A stretch of DNA of 8,068 nt. It comes from JAAFIP01 sp043777795. Its GTDB lineage: Bacteria > Pseudomonadota > Gammaproteobacteria > Burkholderiales > Burkholderiaceae_C. Of this stretch, positions 1 to 5,117 are shown in pieces. Positions within the stretch are counted from its first letter, which is position 1. Each line of letters opens with the position of its first letter. The notes beneath the pieces are model-generated. The model was not told the DNA's origin. It saw only the letters and a list, made by a program, of their open reading frames with translations, and ran no database searches. Both the position numbers and the translations under genes were made by a program. The stretch spans positions 1 through 8,068 of the forward strand of contig JAYWHJ010000237.1 of assembly GCA_043777795.1 (NCBI GenBank), read 5' to 3'.

Positions 1-55
1 GAGGTTGTCTTGGAAAGTTAATGGGGTAGAGGTTCGGAGAGAGCCCTCACCCCCG

Positions 56-78
56 CCCTCTCCCGCGTCGGGAGAGGG
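56..78. repeat. GC-rich REP-like palindrome
   Basis: A perfect inverted repeat: left arm ccctctcccg (56-65), three-base loop cgt, right arm cgggagaggg (69-78). The flanks (from about 43 and to about 93) keep the same C-rich then G-rich bias. There is no T-run after the hairpin, so it is not a canonical terminator. Palindromes of this ccctctccc/gggagaggg kind are common intergenic repeats in beta- and gammaproteobacteria (family knowledge). It lies in the gene-free 226 bases downstream of the Fic gene, where nothing else is visible. Confidence 0.75.
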
Positions 79-226
79 AGTTAGAGGGGAAGGGATATGT
101 ATCGAAACCTGCTCCAGCAGCCGGTACGGCACGCGGGCTGATGTGGTGAAGGCGCTTTGGCGATTGAGCCAGTCTAGGGTGGGCATGGGGGTTGCTGCGT
201 GGTAGGTGGGGTGTGGGCGTTGCGGC

Positions 227-1399
227 TTAGCCGTGCAGGCCAGCAAAGGTGGCCTCTACCGTCTCTCGGTGAAACAAGTCCATGTAGGGCTGGTAGCGGT
301 ACAGGCGGTTGCGGTCAAAGCCGGTGACTTCGCGCAACCAGCCTTTTTCCTGTAGGTCGCTAGCTAGCTTCACTGCGGTGGGATGGGTGCAGCCCACAAT
401 GGCTGCAATACGGTTGGGTGACACCAGCGGTTGTTGAAACAGGCTGTCGAGCAGCTTGAGCGCTTTGGAGTTTTTGATGACGGCACTGCGATGGGCTTCG
501 CGCATGTTGACGATGTCGGTGGCGGTGCGGGTGGCTGCGCGGGCGGTGTGGCTGATGCCGCGCAAAAAGAACTTGAGCCATGGTTCCCAGTGGCCATGGT
601 TGCGGATGGCGGTGAGGTGGTCGTAGTATTCCAGTCTGTGTGCTTTGAGAAATACAGACAAATACAGCAGGGGGCGCGAGAGGGCCTGCTCTTCGCACAG
701 CATGAGCGTGATCAGCAAACGACCCACGCGGCCATTGCCATCCAAAAAGGGGTGAATAGTTTCAAACTGGGCGTGCGCTAGGCCGCAGCGTATGAGCAAG
801 GGCACTGTGGTTTTACCTTGGTGTAAAAACGTTTCTAGTGCGCCCAGTGCGTCCATCAGCGCGTGGGGTGGTGGGGGCACAAACGAGGCGTTAGCCAAGG
901 TGCTGCCTGCGCCGCCAATCCAGTTTTGTGAGGTGCGAAATTCGCCGGGGGTTTTTTCAGCACCGCGCACTTTTTGCATCAACTCGCCGTGAATCTCGCG
1001 CAGCAAGCGCAGGCTGAGCGGTAGCTCGCCTAGGCGGCGCAAGCCATGGTTCATGGCACGCACGTAGTTGATGACTTCTTCAACGTCCTTGGGGCTGTCG
1101 TTGTGGGTGCCTTGGGCCTCGAAAGCCAGCACGTCTTCTAGGGTGCTTTGTGTGCCCTCGATTTGCGACGACAACACGGCTTCGTGGCGTACATACATCG
1201 CTACAAATAAATCGGGATTAGGTAGCAGCGCGGCTATGGCATCCAGCCGAGCAATGTCACGGTCAGCTTGGGACAGCAGCGTGCGTAATTCGCCATCAAA
1301 GTCGATGTCCGGGGTAGGTGGCAACACCTCTGGCATGAATGCCTTGTACCCAGTGATTTGCTGAACGTAACGCCCGGCGCGATGTGTTGACTCTGTCAT
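227..1399 (-). CDS. Class II Fic family AMP-transferase (Fic/DOC) with C-terminal winged helix
   Basis: A complete 390-residue protein. Fic enzymes transfer AMP from ATP to a Ser, Thr or Tyr hydroxyl on target proteins; the target here is unknown. The catalytic motif HPFLDGNGRVGR is intact at residues 216-227, with catalytic His216 and the GNGR phosphate-binding loop. An inhibitory-helix motif of the (S/T)xxxE(G/N) form, SSQIEG at residues 77-82 with Glu81, sits N-terminal to the Fic core, which makes it a class II, self-inhibited enzyme, so no separate antitoxin is needed and none is adjacent. The order is Fic_N-like helical region (about 20-100), Fic core (about 125-285) and winged-helix region (about 306-372). 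Length and order resemble the Shewanella oneidensis Fic protein. The ATG is preceded by no clear Shine-Dalgarno sequence. The gene has its own AT-rich promoter and lies downstream of DUF493, a place often held by lipB in relatives, so it may be an insertion. A role as toxin, regulator or housekeeping modifier cannot be told from sequence. Confidence 0.95.
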   Translation of the reverse strand: MTESTHRAGRYVQQITGYKAFMPEVLPPTPDIDFDGELRTLLSQADRDIARLDAIAALLPNPDLFVAMYVRHEAVLSSQIEGTQSTLEDVLAFEAQGTHNDSPKDVEEVINYVRAMNHGLRRLGELPLSLRLLREIHGELMQKVRGAEKTPGEFRTSQNWIGGAGSTLANASFVPPPPHALMDALGALETFLHQGKTTVPLLIRCGLAHAQFETIHPFLDGNGRVGRLLITLMLCEEQALSRPLLYLSVFLKAHRLEYYDHLTAIRNHGHWEPWLKFFLRGISHTARAATRTATDIVNMREAHRSAVIKNSKALKLLDSLFQQPLVSPNRIAAIVGCTHPTAVKLASDLQEKGWLREVTGFDRNRLYRYQPYMDLFHRETVEATFAGLHG

Positions 1400-1414
1400 G
1401 CATTTTTATATAAG

Positions 1415-1434
1415 AAGATTCGAATTCTAATCTT
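1415..1434. promoter_or_regulatory. Operator-like palindrome at the Fic promoter
   Basis: A 20-bp near-perfect palindrome centred on gaattc (between 1424 and 1425), with arms aagatt and aatctt; only one symmetric base pair is mismatched (positions 1421 and 1428). It overlaps the proposed -10 box and ends 15 bases from the Fic start codon. A dyad in this place is where a repressor dimer would block RNA polymerase. The Fic protein itself ends in a winged-helix-like region, so autoregulation is possible, but this is inference. Confidence 0.5.
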
Positions 1435-1451
1435 ATAAAAAAATAAGTCAA
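1424..1451 (-). promoter_or_regulatory. Predicted sigma-70 promoter of the Fic gene
   Basis: Read on the minus strand, TTGACT (1451-1446) and TAGAAT (1429-1424) are separated by 16 bases, each one or two bases from the sigma-70 consensus. Transcription would start near 1417 and give a leader of about 18 bases. The surrounding 1400-1517 interval has only 22 G/C in 118 bases (hand count), so chance AT-rich matches are a real concern. Confidence 0.5.
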
Positions 1452-1484
1452 ATTATTTTCATAAAAAATAACATTTTCATACTT

Positions 1485-1521
1485 GTGAAAATTACATCAC
1501 CTAAGTAATGTAATTTTTCAC
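1485..1521. terminator. AT-rich hairpin at the DUF493 stop codon, possible terminator
   Basis: The arms gtgaaaattacat (1485-1497) and atgtaatttttcac (1508-1521) are inverted complements apart from a one-base bulge, around a ten-base loop. The hairpin covers the DUF493 stop codon (1518-1520) and the following bases. It could stop or protect the aminotransferase-DUF493 transcript. There is no clean U-run after the right arm on the minus strand, so a canonical intrinsic terminator is not shown. The arm sequence could equally be a protein-binding site or an insertion footprint. Confidence 0.4.
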
Positions 1522-1790
1522 AGCACCACTTTCACCATCGGGTGCGTAGACAGCGTGCGGTAAATCTGGTCCAGCTGCTCGCGCGAGGTGGCGGTGATGG
1601 TGAGGGTGACGCCCAGGTATTTGCCGCCGCTGCTCTCGCGCAGCTCGATGGTGCTGGCGTCGAATGTGGGGTCAAACTGCTTGGCGATGTGGGTGAGGGC
1701 GGTGACGTAGCCGTCCGCGCGCAGGCCCATGACCTTGATGGGGAACTTGGACGGGTATTCGATCAGGGATTGCTCGGGAGGGATGTCCAT
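1518..1790 (-). CDS. ybeD: DUF493 (YbeD) family protein
   Basis: A complete 90-residue cytoplasmic protein of the DUF493/YbeD family (E. coli YbeD is similar in size). Family hallmarks are visible: YPSKFPIKVMG at residues 12-22, the KYLGVTLTITATSREQLDQIY stretch in the second half and the C-terminal HPMVKVVL. The fold is a small ferredoxin-like (ACT-like) alpha/beta domain. The molecular function is not established; the family is often found beside lipB. It starts 50 bases after the aminotransferase stop codon on the same strand, with no terminator between, so the two are probably co-transcribed. No strong Shine-Dalgarno sequence precedes the ATG. The next gene downstream is Fic rather than lipB. 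Confidence 0.93.
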   Translation of the reverse strand: MDIPPEQSLIEYPSKFPIKVMGLRADGYVTALTHIAKQFDPTFDASTIELRESSGGKYLGVTLTITATSREQLDQIYRTLSTHPMVKVVL

Positions 1791-1840
1791 GGCGGGGCTC
1801 TGCGCGGTGGGTGGGTAGAAATGGCGGCGCGTTCAGAGGG

Positions 1841-2818
1841 CTAGGCTGGCGTGCTGAGCACAGGCGTGCCGGCTGCGATCGGCACGGATGCGAGGGCCGA
1901 AGCGGCTTTGGCCGCTTGGTAGCCAGTGTAGAGCTTTTGGTAAACGGGGCCAGGCGCGCCCGCATGGCTGGCGTGCCCTACCGGCTTGCCGTCCAACAAA
2001 GTAACGGGCAGTACTTCTTTGGTAGCAGACGACAAAATAAGTTCGTCGCAAGTGAGCACTTCCTCACGGTTAATAGGCCGCAGCAGGTAGCCTATACCTT
2101 GCGCCTTGCAAATTTCTTCAATCAAGCTAAAGCGGATACCTTCCAGCACCAGGTTGTCTTTAGGCGGGCCGTAGACGGTGCCGTTTTTGACCACCCACAC
2201 ATTGCTGGAGGACGCCTCGCTGAGCTGCTCGCCACGAAACATCACGGTCTCTGTCGCGCCCACGTCTGCGCCAATTTGCCGCGCCATCACCGAGCCGAGC
2301 AGGCTGGTGGACTTGATGTGGGCTTTTTGCCAGCGAAAGTCGTTGGCGCTGACGCAGGCCACGCCCTTGGCGCGCACCTCGGGGCTGGGAGGGTTCATCA
2401 CGGTGCACATGGCAAACACGGTGGGGGTGATGTTTTGCGGCATCACATGGTCGCGCAGGGCTACGCCACGGGTGACTTGCAGGTAGATCAAATAGTCGCT
2501 GGGGTGAACGCTGCTCACGCCTGCTGAGTCCGCAGAGGTTGCGCGAGCCACTATCAATTCATTAGCAATGCTGCGCCAAGCGTCACGCGCCAACGGGTTG
2601 GGTATGCGCAGCTCGGCGAGCGAGCGCTCCAGCCGGGCCATGTGGTGTTCAAAGCGAAAAAAATTCAGCCCACTGGCGCTGCGGTACACCGGCAGCACCT
2701 CGTAAATGCCATCGCCAAAAATAAAGCCTCGGTCCATCACGCTGACTTTGGCTTCGTTCAAAGGTGTGTATGCACCGTTGAGGTAGCAGGGATGGGCGGG
2801 CAGGTCAGGGTTGGTCAT
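1841..2818 (-). CDS. dat: D-amino-acid (D-alanine) aminotransferase, PLP fold type IV
   Basis: A complete 325-residue class IV aminotransferase. The family interconverts D-alanine plus 2-oxoglutarate and pyruvate plus D-glutamate, supplying D-amino acids for peptidoglycan; branched-chain or 4-amino-4-deoxychorismate relatives share the fold. Visible signatures are the N-terminal YLNG then VSVMDRGFIFGDGIYE (residues 25-40), the Schiff-base lysine Lys169 in HIKSTSLLG, and LSEASSSNVW (199-208) with Glu201, the pattern typical of the D-AAT branch. The last 20 or so residues are an Ala/Ser/Pro-rich tail that seems longer than usual. I chose ATG 2818 because the family begins just ahead of YLNG; a GTG at 2857 would add 13 residues without family support. 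The ATG has no Shine-Dalgarno sequence but a TACAAT box six bases upstream. It lies upstream of DUF493, a frequent pairing in Comamonadaceae. Substrate preference is inferred from motifs only. Confidence 0.9.
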   Translation of the reverse strand: MTNPDLPAHPCYLNGAYTPLNEAKVSVMDRGFIFGDGIYEVLPVYRSASGLNFFRFEHHMARLERSLAELRIPNPLARDAWRSIANELIVARATSADSAGVSSVHPSDYLIYLQVTRGVALRDHVMPQNITPTVFAMCTVMNPPSPEVRAKGVACVSANDFRWQKAHIKSTSLLGSVMARQIGADVGATETVMFRGEQLSEASSSNVWVVKNGTVYGPPKDNLVLEGIRFSLIEEICKAQGIGYLLRPINREEVLTCDELILSSATKEVLPVTLLDGKPVGHASHAGAPGPVYQKLYTGYQAAKAASALASVPIAAGTPVLSTPA

Positions 2819-2824
2819 GGTGAG

Positions 2825-2830
2825 ATTGTA
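2825..2830 (-). promoter_or_regulatory. TACAAT -10 box placed for a leaderless aminotransferase mRNA
   Basis: On the minus strand TACAAT ends six bases before the A of ATG 2818. The start point set by such a box would fall at or next to the ATG, giving a leaderless message, which agrees with the absence of a Shine-Dalgarno sequence. No good -35 hexamer is seen at 16-18 bases upstream (cctTCA at best), so support is modest. Confidence 0.35.
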
Positions 2831-2967
2831 GAGGGCGCGAACAGGCCTGAAGGCCACAGGAAAAGGCGATGGAACTCAGCACCCGGCTCGACGCAGCCTT
2901 GGGGGGTGCGTTTCTGCCATTGGGGCCACTAGCGCTGGCACCGCAAGCCATTCACAGCAAAATACAT

Positions 2968-3017
2968 GCTATGTATTGCGTAGCTTCTCCCGCAATATTC
3001 TATTGGGCTACAGGCTG
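2968..3017 (+). repeat. Dispersed repeat, copy C
   Basis: The 31-base core (2981-3011) begins tagcttctcccgcaatatt and ends gggctac; by hand it matches copy B at 25 of 31 positions. The left half forms a hairpin, tattgcg (2974-2980), ten-base loop, cgcaata (2991-2997), and gtagc (2980-2984) pairs with gctac (3007-3011). This is a palindromic, probably non-autonomous element in intergenic DNA. Confidence 0.75.
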
Positions 3018-3130
3018 ATTGATACCTCGAAAACCGCCAAAAATCACTGCGACGGAGCATTTGGGAACCTCCTGGAGCTTGAAAATCGGTTGAAAGCCGC
3101 TAGGTTGTCGGTTTTGGAGTAGTTTTTAAG

Positions 3131-3190
3131 GTGCTAATCGGGCTACAAGCCAATAAAATGTAGCGGGAATAGCTACTGAAATAATAGCAT
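3131..3190 (-). repeat. Dispersed repeat, copy D (inverted relative to C)
   Basis: Read on the minus strand, it carries gtagctattcccgctac then attttattgg and a short ggct-tgt-agcc hairpin. It aligns with copy C through the core and the following gat...acc stretch with a few substitutions and a two-base length difference. It is the most diverged of the four copies. It ends about 10 bases from the stop codon of the hydrolase and would form small hairpins at the 3' end of that transcript. Confidence 0.65.
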
Positions 3191-3200
3191 ATGTAGATGC

Positions 3201-4358
3201 TTAACGCGGCCCACGCGCAGGCAGCTTACGCGTCTCGCCCACTGCCAACAAGAAGAAATCGGCCTCTGGCACGCCAGCCGCCGCGCGCGCAGCTGCGAGG
3301 TCTTTGGGCGGCTGGTCCAGCGGCTCGTCGGTCAGTTCAAACGTGCCCCAGTGGACGCCTACGCTGCGCTTGGCCTTCAAATCCTGGTGAATCTGCACGG
3401 CCTCGGCTGGGTTGACGTGCATTTCTTTCATAAACCAGCGTGGTTCATAGGCGCCTACCGCTATCAAGGCAATGTCAAAACCACCGCCCAGCGCCGCAGT
3501 TTGCCGCGGGGCAAAGCGCTGTTGGGTGTCGAGAAAGTCTTTGCTGTAGCCGGTATCGCCGCTGTAGTACCAATGCAAATCTGGCGCAAACACCACCCAG
3601 CCGCCCCACAGGGTTTGGCGGCGGTCGCCCAAGCCGCGCGCGGACCAGTGCTGCACGGGGGTGAAGTGAAATTCCACGCCCTTTACCGTGGCGCTGTCCC
3701 ACCAGTCCAGCTCCTTCACATTGCGGATGCCCAGGGATTCAAACCACTTCTGCACGCCCAGAGGCACTATAAATAGCGTAGCTGCTCCCGCAATATTTGA
3801 GAGGGCTAGGGCCGAATCCTTGTCTAAATGGTCGTAATGGTTATGCGATATGAGCACGACGTCGATAGCTGGCAGTTGGGCCACGCTCAGGCCCGGTGGC
3901 TGGGCGCGCTTAGGGCCCACAAACTGCACCGGCGAGGCGCGCTCGGAGAACACCGGATCGGTCAGCACATTCAGGCCGCCAGCCTGCACCAGCATGGTGG
4001 CGTGGCCCACCCAGGTGATGGCGGGCTGCATGGCCGCGGGCTTGGCGTTGGCGTGGACAAAGGCCAGGTCTGGCGGCACGGTGGCCGTGGGCGTTTGCGG
4101 CGGCTTAGGCAGGCCCGCCTGAGCGCGCTCGTATTGCCAGCGCAAAAAGTCGCTGCCAGGCTTGGTCACGTTGTCGCTGTAGTTGTTTTTAAAACCTTCT
4201 GCCGTGTGGTGGGACTTGGCAGGGTTGTATTGCGCGTTCACATTGGCGCAGCCGAGCAAGGAGGCGATCAGGGCGGTGTATACAAGTGCAGTGACAACAC
4301 TTTTAATTTGATAGCTACTCTCGCAATATTTTAGAGGGCTAGCAATGGTTTTAGGCAC
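3201..4358 (-). CDS. Metallo-beta-lactamase-fold hydrolase, NAPE-PLD/RomA type, predicted lipoprotein
   Basis: A zinc-dependent hydrolase of the Lactamase_B_2 group. Residues are numbered from GTG 4358 (385 residues). ISHNHYDHLD holds metal ligands His172, His174, Asp176 and His177; QHW gives His237, GDTGY gives Asp268 and HWGTF gives His336. LTDPVFSERASP, GAYEPRWFM and LTDEPLDQPP are hallmarks of the NAPE-PLD-like branch, whose bacterial members probably cleave phosphodiester or lactone bonds; the substrate here is unknown. A hydrophobic stretch before the lipobox SLLGC (Cys37) predicts export and lipid attachment. The start is uncertain. GTG 4358 has aagaaag eight bases upstream; GTG 4433 would add 25 residues; no in-frame ATG occurs before the catalytic domain. 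Two repeat copies lie inside the frame, at residues about 6-16 and 184-194, yet all metal ligands are intact. It follows the CopD-family gene at short distance and may share its transcript. Confidence 0.88.
   Translation of the reverse strand: MPKTIASPLKYCESSYQIKSVVTALVYTALIASLLGCANVNAQYNPAKSHHTAEGFKNNYSDNVTKPGSDFLRWQYERAQAGLPKPPQTPTATVPPDLAFVHANAKPAAMQPAITWVGHATMLVQAGGLNVLTDPVFSERASPVQFVGPKRAQPPGLSVAQLPAIDVVLISHNHYDHLDKDSALALSNIAGAATLFIVPLGVQKWFESLGIRNVKELDWWDSATVKGVEFHFTPVQHWSARGLGDRRQTLWGGWVVFAPDLHWYYSGDTGYSKDFLDTQQRFAPRQTAALGGGFDIALIAVGAYEPRWFMKEMHVNPAEAVQIHQDLKAKRSVGVHWGTFELTDEPLDQPPKDLAAARAAAGVPEADFFLLAVGETRKLPARGPR
3770..3813 (+). repeat. Dispersed repeat, copy B, inside the hydrolase coding region
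   Basis: The 31-base core (3779-3809) starts tagctgctcccgcaatattt and ends gggctag; it matches copy A at 28 of 31 positions and copy C at 25 of 31 by hand. Partial hairpin arms aaatagcg and cgcaatattt flank a tagctgctcc loop. It lies antisense within the metallohydrolase gene and is translated as LALSNIAGAAT, just after the HxHxDH metal motif, without breaking the frame. Confidence 0.8.
4304..4345 (+). repeat. Dispersed repeat, copy A, across the hydrolase N-terminus
   Basis: The 31-base core (4312-4342) starts tagctactctcgcaatattt and ends gggctag, with 28 of 31 identities to copy B. It is in the same orientation as B and lies antisense to the hydrolase. There it encodes ASPLKYCESSY directly before the hydrophobic signal-peptide core. 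The frame used differs from that used in copy B. Confidence 0.8.
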
Positions 4359-4453
4359 TAAATGGACTTTCTTAATGTCGCCACCTGTGTGGCCCCAGGG
4401 GTGTTGGATAAGATTGGTCAGGCGTCCGTACACCTGCCCAAAAATGCCTGTTT

Positions 4454-4924
4454 TCAGCGCACTAAGCGCACGGCGGCAATCGCCAGCCAGCCCAAAACAA
4501 AGTTAACCACCACCAAGCTGTGAATCTGCCCCGCCACTTTGGCGGCCACCGGCCATTCAGCCGCTGCCACGGCGCGTTTGAACTTGCGCAGGCCGGCAAA
4601 GTAAATATGCCCAAAAATCAAGAACATGACTATGCCAATCACCAGCATCAGATTCCATCCCAAGGGCACGCTGCCTGCGCCGCCAGCAGCCTTGGCGGCT
4701 TTGAACATGGTGGTGTACAGGTTGGTGCCGCTGGCAAAAAGTACTACCACAGCGACCGCAACAATAGCAAAAAACCGTTTCCACACCTCGCCCATCAGGC
4801 GAGCTCGGGGCTGCGGCTCCAGCGTTGCCAAAATAGCCGGGCGCAGGGCAAAAAGCATAAAAGTCATCCCGCCCATCCAAATGATGGCGGAAATCAGGTG
4901 CAAAAGCTTGACAATGTCGTACAT
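4454..4924 (-). CDS. CopD family four-helix membrane protein
   Basis: A complete 156-residue inner-membrane protein. Four hydrophobic segments are visible at about 5-27, 49-70, 88-111 and 133-153. His9 in LLHLISAIIWMGGM, His106 in helix 3 and His135 in GQIHSLVVVN are placed like the conserved histidines of the CopD/HemJ-like superfamily, which may bind metal or haem. The start at ATG 4924 is chosen because the family begins directly with MYxxxKxLHL and because aagg lies seven bases upstream; an upstream in-frame start at 5020 adds 32 residues that do not look like this family. The stop codon is 20 bases from the earliest possible start of the hydrolase. The gene is divergent from the ATP synthase operon. 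Copper transport is only a family label; the short single-domain form has no proven role. Confidence 0.85.
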   Translation of the reverse strand: MYDIVKLLHLISAIIWMGGMTFMLFALRPAILATLEPQPRARLMGEVWKRFFAIVAVAVVVLFASGTNLYTTMFKAAKAAGGAGSVPLGWNLMLVIGIVMFLIFGHIYFAGLRKFKRAVAAAEWPVAAKVAGQIHSLVVVNFVLGWLAIAAVRLVR

Positions 4925-5001
4925 GGTGGGACCTTGGGTGGAGCAGAAGTTTGAAAAAAGAAGTAACCCCGATTGTGGCGTGTTGGCAATGCCCTTGTGG
5001 C

Positions 5002-5017
5002 AACAGTCAAAACTGTT
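5002..5017. promoter_or_regulatory. Palindrome between the divergent copD-like and atpI genes
   Basis: aacagt and actgtt form a perfect six-base inverted repeat with a four-base spacer. It lies about 80 bases before the CopD-family start and about 50 bases before the atp -10 box, in the shared divergent region. It could be a regulator site for either gene. No matching -10/-35 pair for the CopD-family gene was convincing. Confidence 0.3.
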
Positions 5018-5039
5018 CAACCATTTGATTTGTGATGTT

Positions 5040-5070
5040 TTGCCTACCGTCTCGGGTTTCTACGTATAAT
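5040..5070 (+). promoter_or_regulatory. Predicted promoter of the atp operon
   Basis: A perfect TATAAT lies at 5065-5070. The best upstream hexamer is TTGCCT at 5040-5045 (four of six consensus bases), with a long 19-base spacer. Transcription would start near 5077, leaving a leader of about 40 bases before atpI. This is the only strong -10 box in the divergent region. Confidence 0.55.
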
Positions 5071-5117
5071 CGAAGGCTTTGCTAAATGTTCTGGTTGTAA
5101 CTGTGGTGTAACCCTGC

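Larger units (their letters stand above)
2819..3200. other. Gene-free stretch between aminotransferase and hydrolase, with an inverted repeat pair
   Basis: The 382 bases hold the aminotransferase promoter region on the left, then two related repeats in opposite orientation (about 2968-3017 and 3131-3190) separated by about 113 bases of unremarkable sequence. A 49-codon plus-strand frame from ATG 2869 runs into the first repeat and stops inside it; it has a badly spaced ribosome-binding site and no recognised product, so I do not call it. No RNA gene was recognised. Confidence 0.7.

Noticed and set aside
5..205. A 66-codon plus-strand frame at the left edge
   Set aside because: Its PSPPPSPASGEGVRGEG segment is simply the translated palindromic repeat; no family resemblance and no ribosome-binding site.
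227..1399. Fic gene as part of a two-gene toxin-antitoxin pair
   Set aside because: The inhibitory motif SSQIEG is inside the same protein (class II), and no small antitoxin-like gene lies on either side.
1811..2527. A 238-codon plus-strand frame opposite the aminotransferase
   Set aside because: It lies wholly antisense to a well-supported gene, has an Ala/Gly/His-rich composition typical of a shadow frame, and no recognisable domain.
2869..3018. A 49-codon plus-strand frame (MELSTRLDAALGGAFLPLG...) running into repeat copy C
   Set aside because: The ribosome-binding sequence is only two bases from the ATG, the end is repeat sequence, and no product is recognised. It might be a remnant of a gene cut by the repeat, but nothing supports that.
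3828..4334. A 168-codon plus-strand frame opposite the metallohydrolase
   Set aside because: Antisense to a gene with intact metal-binding motifs; composition is that of a shadow frame.
4925..5020. N-terminal extension of the CopD-family protein from an upstream in-frame start
   Set aside because: The 32 added residues are Cys/Ser-rich and unlike the family, whereas ATG 4924 has a Shine-Dalgarno sequence and starts directly with the conserved first helix.
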